A stretch of 64,000 nucleotides of DNA from NCBI RefSeq assembly GCF_900091555.1, contig NZ_FMCX01000001.1, positions 1,364,001-1,428,000 of the forward strand. Reading direction: 5' to 3'. The notes under the pieces were generated by a model. The model made no database searches. It was not told where the DNA came from and worked only from the letters and a program-made list of their open reading frames with translations. This stretch comes from Micromonospora mirobrigensis. Its GTDB lineage: Bacteria; Actinomycetota; Actinomycetes; Mycobacteriales; Micromonosporaceae. A program made the position numbers and the translations under genes. Positions 63,108 through 64,000 of the stretch are shown here, one piece after another; the stretch's first letter is position 1; every line of letters starts with the position of its first letter.

Positions 63108-64000
63108 TCAGTCGCGGTCGGCGCCACGGAGCCGCCGGTGCTCGGCGGTCACCACCCCGAGCAGGAACAGGTCGACGGCCAGGTTGACCACCGCGCCGAA
63201 CTGGTTGACGGTGAAGTTGAAGACCTGCCCGAACAGCAGGTCGACCAGGAGTGCCAACTTGAACAGCCGGAACGCGCCGAGCCGGTCCCCGCGCAGGCGC
63301 ACCGCCCCCCGGAGGCTGAGCGTCGCGGTGATCAGCGCGGCGATCAGGACACCGAGCACCGCGCCCCACTCGCGCTGCTGGTCCAACTCGCCGGTGGCCA
63401 CGTCCAGCGCCACCGCGATCACCGTCGCCAGCGGCTCGACCAGCAGGTAGACCACGACCGGCCAGACCAGCCAGCGGCGCTCGGTCAGCCAGACCACCAG
63501 CCGGCGGGACCGCCCGGCCCAGCGTCGCCAGAACCGCACCGGTGGCGGTTCGCGTCGGGGCACCGCGTCGAGCAGTGTGCCGAGCGCCGCCTCGACCTGT
63601 GCGCCGGAGCCCCGCGCCAGCCGCCGCACGGCCACGCGACGCCGGTCGGTCAGCCCGCCCGGCAGGCCGCCGAGCACCATGTCCAGCGCGTTCGCCGCCC
63701 GTTCGGCGGGGGTCAGCCGGATCCGGCCGCGGACCGCCTGGATGAGGACCACCAGCAGGGCGAACGCGCCGTAGATGATGCCGGCGGCGGGGGCGTAGAA
63801 GTAGTCGGTCCGGGTGGTGACGAACTTGCCCACCTCGTCGATGAAGAGCCCGAAGCCGATCCCGCCGACGATCGCGCCGGCCGTCCGGGGTCCGCCGCCG
63901 AGGAAGACCAGCGCGATGCCGAGCCCGACGGCGAGCAGCAGCCCGCCCCAGAGCACGTGCGCGATGTGCAGCCCGCCCCCGCCCAGCTGGGGATAGCCGG
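63108..64000 (-). CDS. Multi-pass membrane protein, 5' end outside the window
   Basis: At least 297 residues. The frame stays open through the window edge (GYPQLGGGGLHIAHVLWGG...), so the start is missing. Hydrophobic segments include LWGGLLLAVGLGIALVFLGGG, GIIYGAFALLVVLIQAVRG, VVVYLLVEPLATVIAVALDV and the C-terminal LFKLALLVDLLFGQVFNFTVNQFGAVVNLAVDLFLLGV. GFGLFIDEVGKFVT is a notable conserved-looking motif. No function was recognised. Confidence 0.8.
   Translation of the reverse strand, partial: GYPQLGGGGLHIAHVLWGGLLLAVGLGIALVFLGGGPRTAGAIVGGIGFGLFIDEVGKFVTTRTDYFYAPAAGIIYGAFALLVVLIQAVRGRIRLTPAERAANALDMVLGGLPGGLTDRRRVAVRRLARGSGAQVEAALGTLLDAVPRREPPPVRFWRRWAGRSRRLVVWLTERRWLVWPVVVYLLVEPLATVIAVALDVATGELDQQREWGAVLGVLIAALITATLSLRGAVRLRGDRLGAFRLFKLALLVDLLFGQVFNFTVNQFGAVVNLAVDLFLLGVVTAEHRRLRGADRD

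Overview
This window reads as a high-GC actinobacterial chromosome segment, most likely from Micromonosporaceae (Micromonospora or a close relative). The evidence is the G+C-rich third codon positions, frequent GTG starts, a BldC-type regulator, a valine dehydrogenase of the Streptomyces type, PPOX/F420-type enzymes, DUF3073 and DUF3151 proteins, and scattered palindromic intergenic repeats. No rRNA operon, CRISPR array, prophage or insertion sequence was seen.

Layout. 1-600: end of an upstream gene and a tRNA cluster (Glu-Asp-Phe) with a terminator. 0.6-12.5 kb: small housekeeping and hypothetical genes, a branched-chain-amino-acid-type binding lipoprotein, an enoyl-CoA hydratase/3-hydroxyacyl-CoA dehydrogenase pair, a calcium-loop protein, a methyltransferase, an F420-type oxidoreductase, bldC and vdh. 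12.8-14.6 kb: DUF3073 protein and a compact RiPP locus (radical SAM maturase plus a 77-residue precursor with an aromatic/Asn-rich tail). 14.6-27.4 kb: most of the de novo purine pathway on the minus strand (purM, purF, then purS-purQ-purL-comB, then purB), interrupted by a large surface protein with a Gly/Tyr/Gln-rich cytoplasmic tail. 27.6-32.4 kb: tandemly duplicated secreted beta-helix/PKD/beta-trefoil proteins. 32.4-41.1 kb: a fatty-acid module (thiolase divergent from a FabG4-like reductase and MaoC hydratase; TetR divergent from SCP2, acyl-CoA dehydrogenase and acyl-CoA ligase) with matching operator-like dyads in both divergent promoters. 41-44 kb: MFS exporter and serine hydrolase. 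43.9-47.6 kb: purD and purA, separated by a DUF559 nuclease-like gene bracketed by two copies of a long palindrome. 47.7-54.8 kb: a degenerate diacylglycerol-kinase-like protein, a ParA/MinD-like ATPase, a DUF3151 protein, a LOG-family protein with a possible attenuator, and class II fructose-bisphosphate aldolase. 54.8-64 kb: LCP protein with a SigE-family sigma factor, an LPXTG surface protein, a DedA protein, an ArsR regulator, pyrE, an SDR and several membrane proteins; the last runs off the window.

The two strongest non-genic signals are repeat families. One is a 22-bp-arm palindrome beginning CGTTGATCATGAAGTT, with three copies whose arms show compensatory changes. The other is a GTTAAC...GGGGCCCC element at five intergenic loci, arranged either as perfect inverted pairs or as direct pairs. 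The best candidates for new biology are the minimal cyclophane-type RiPP pair, the palindrome-flanked nuclease-like gene, and the operator pair that links the two fatty-acid promoters.
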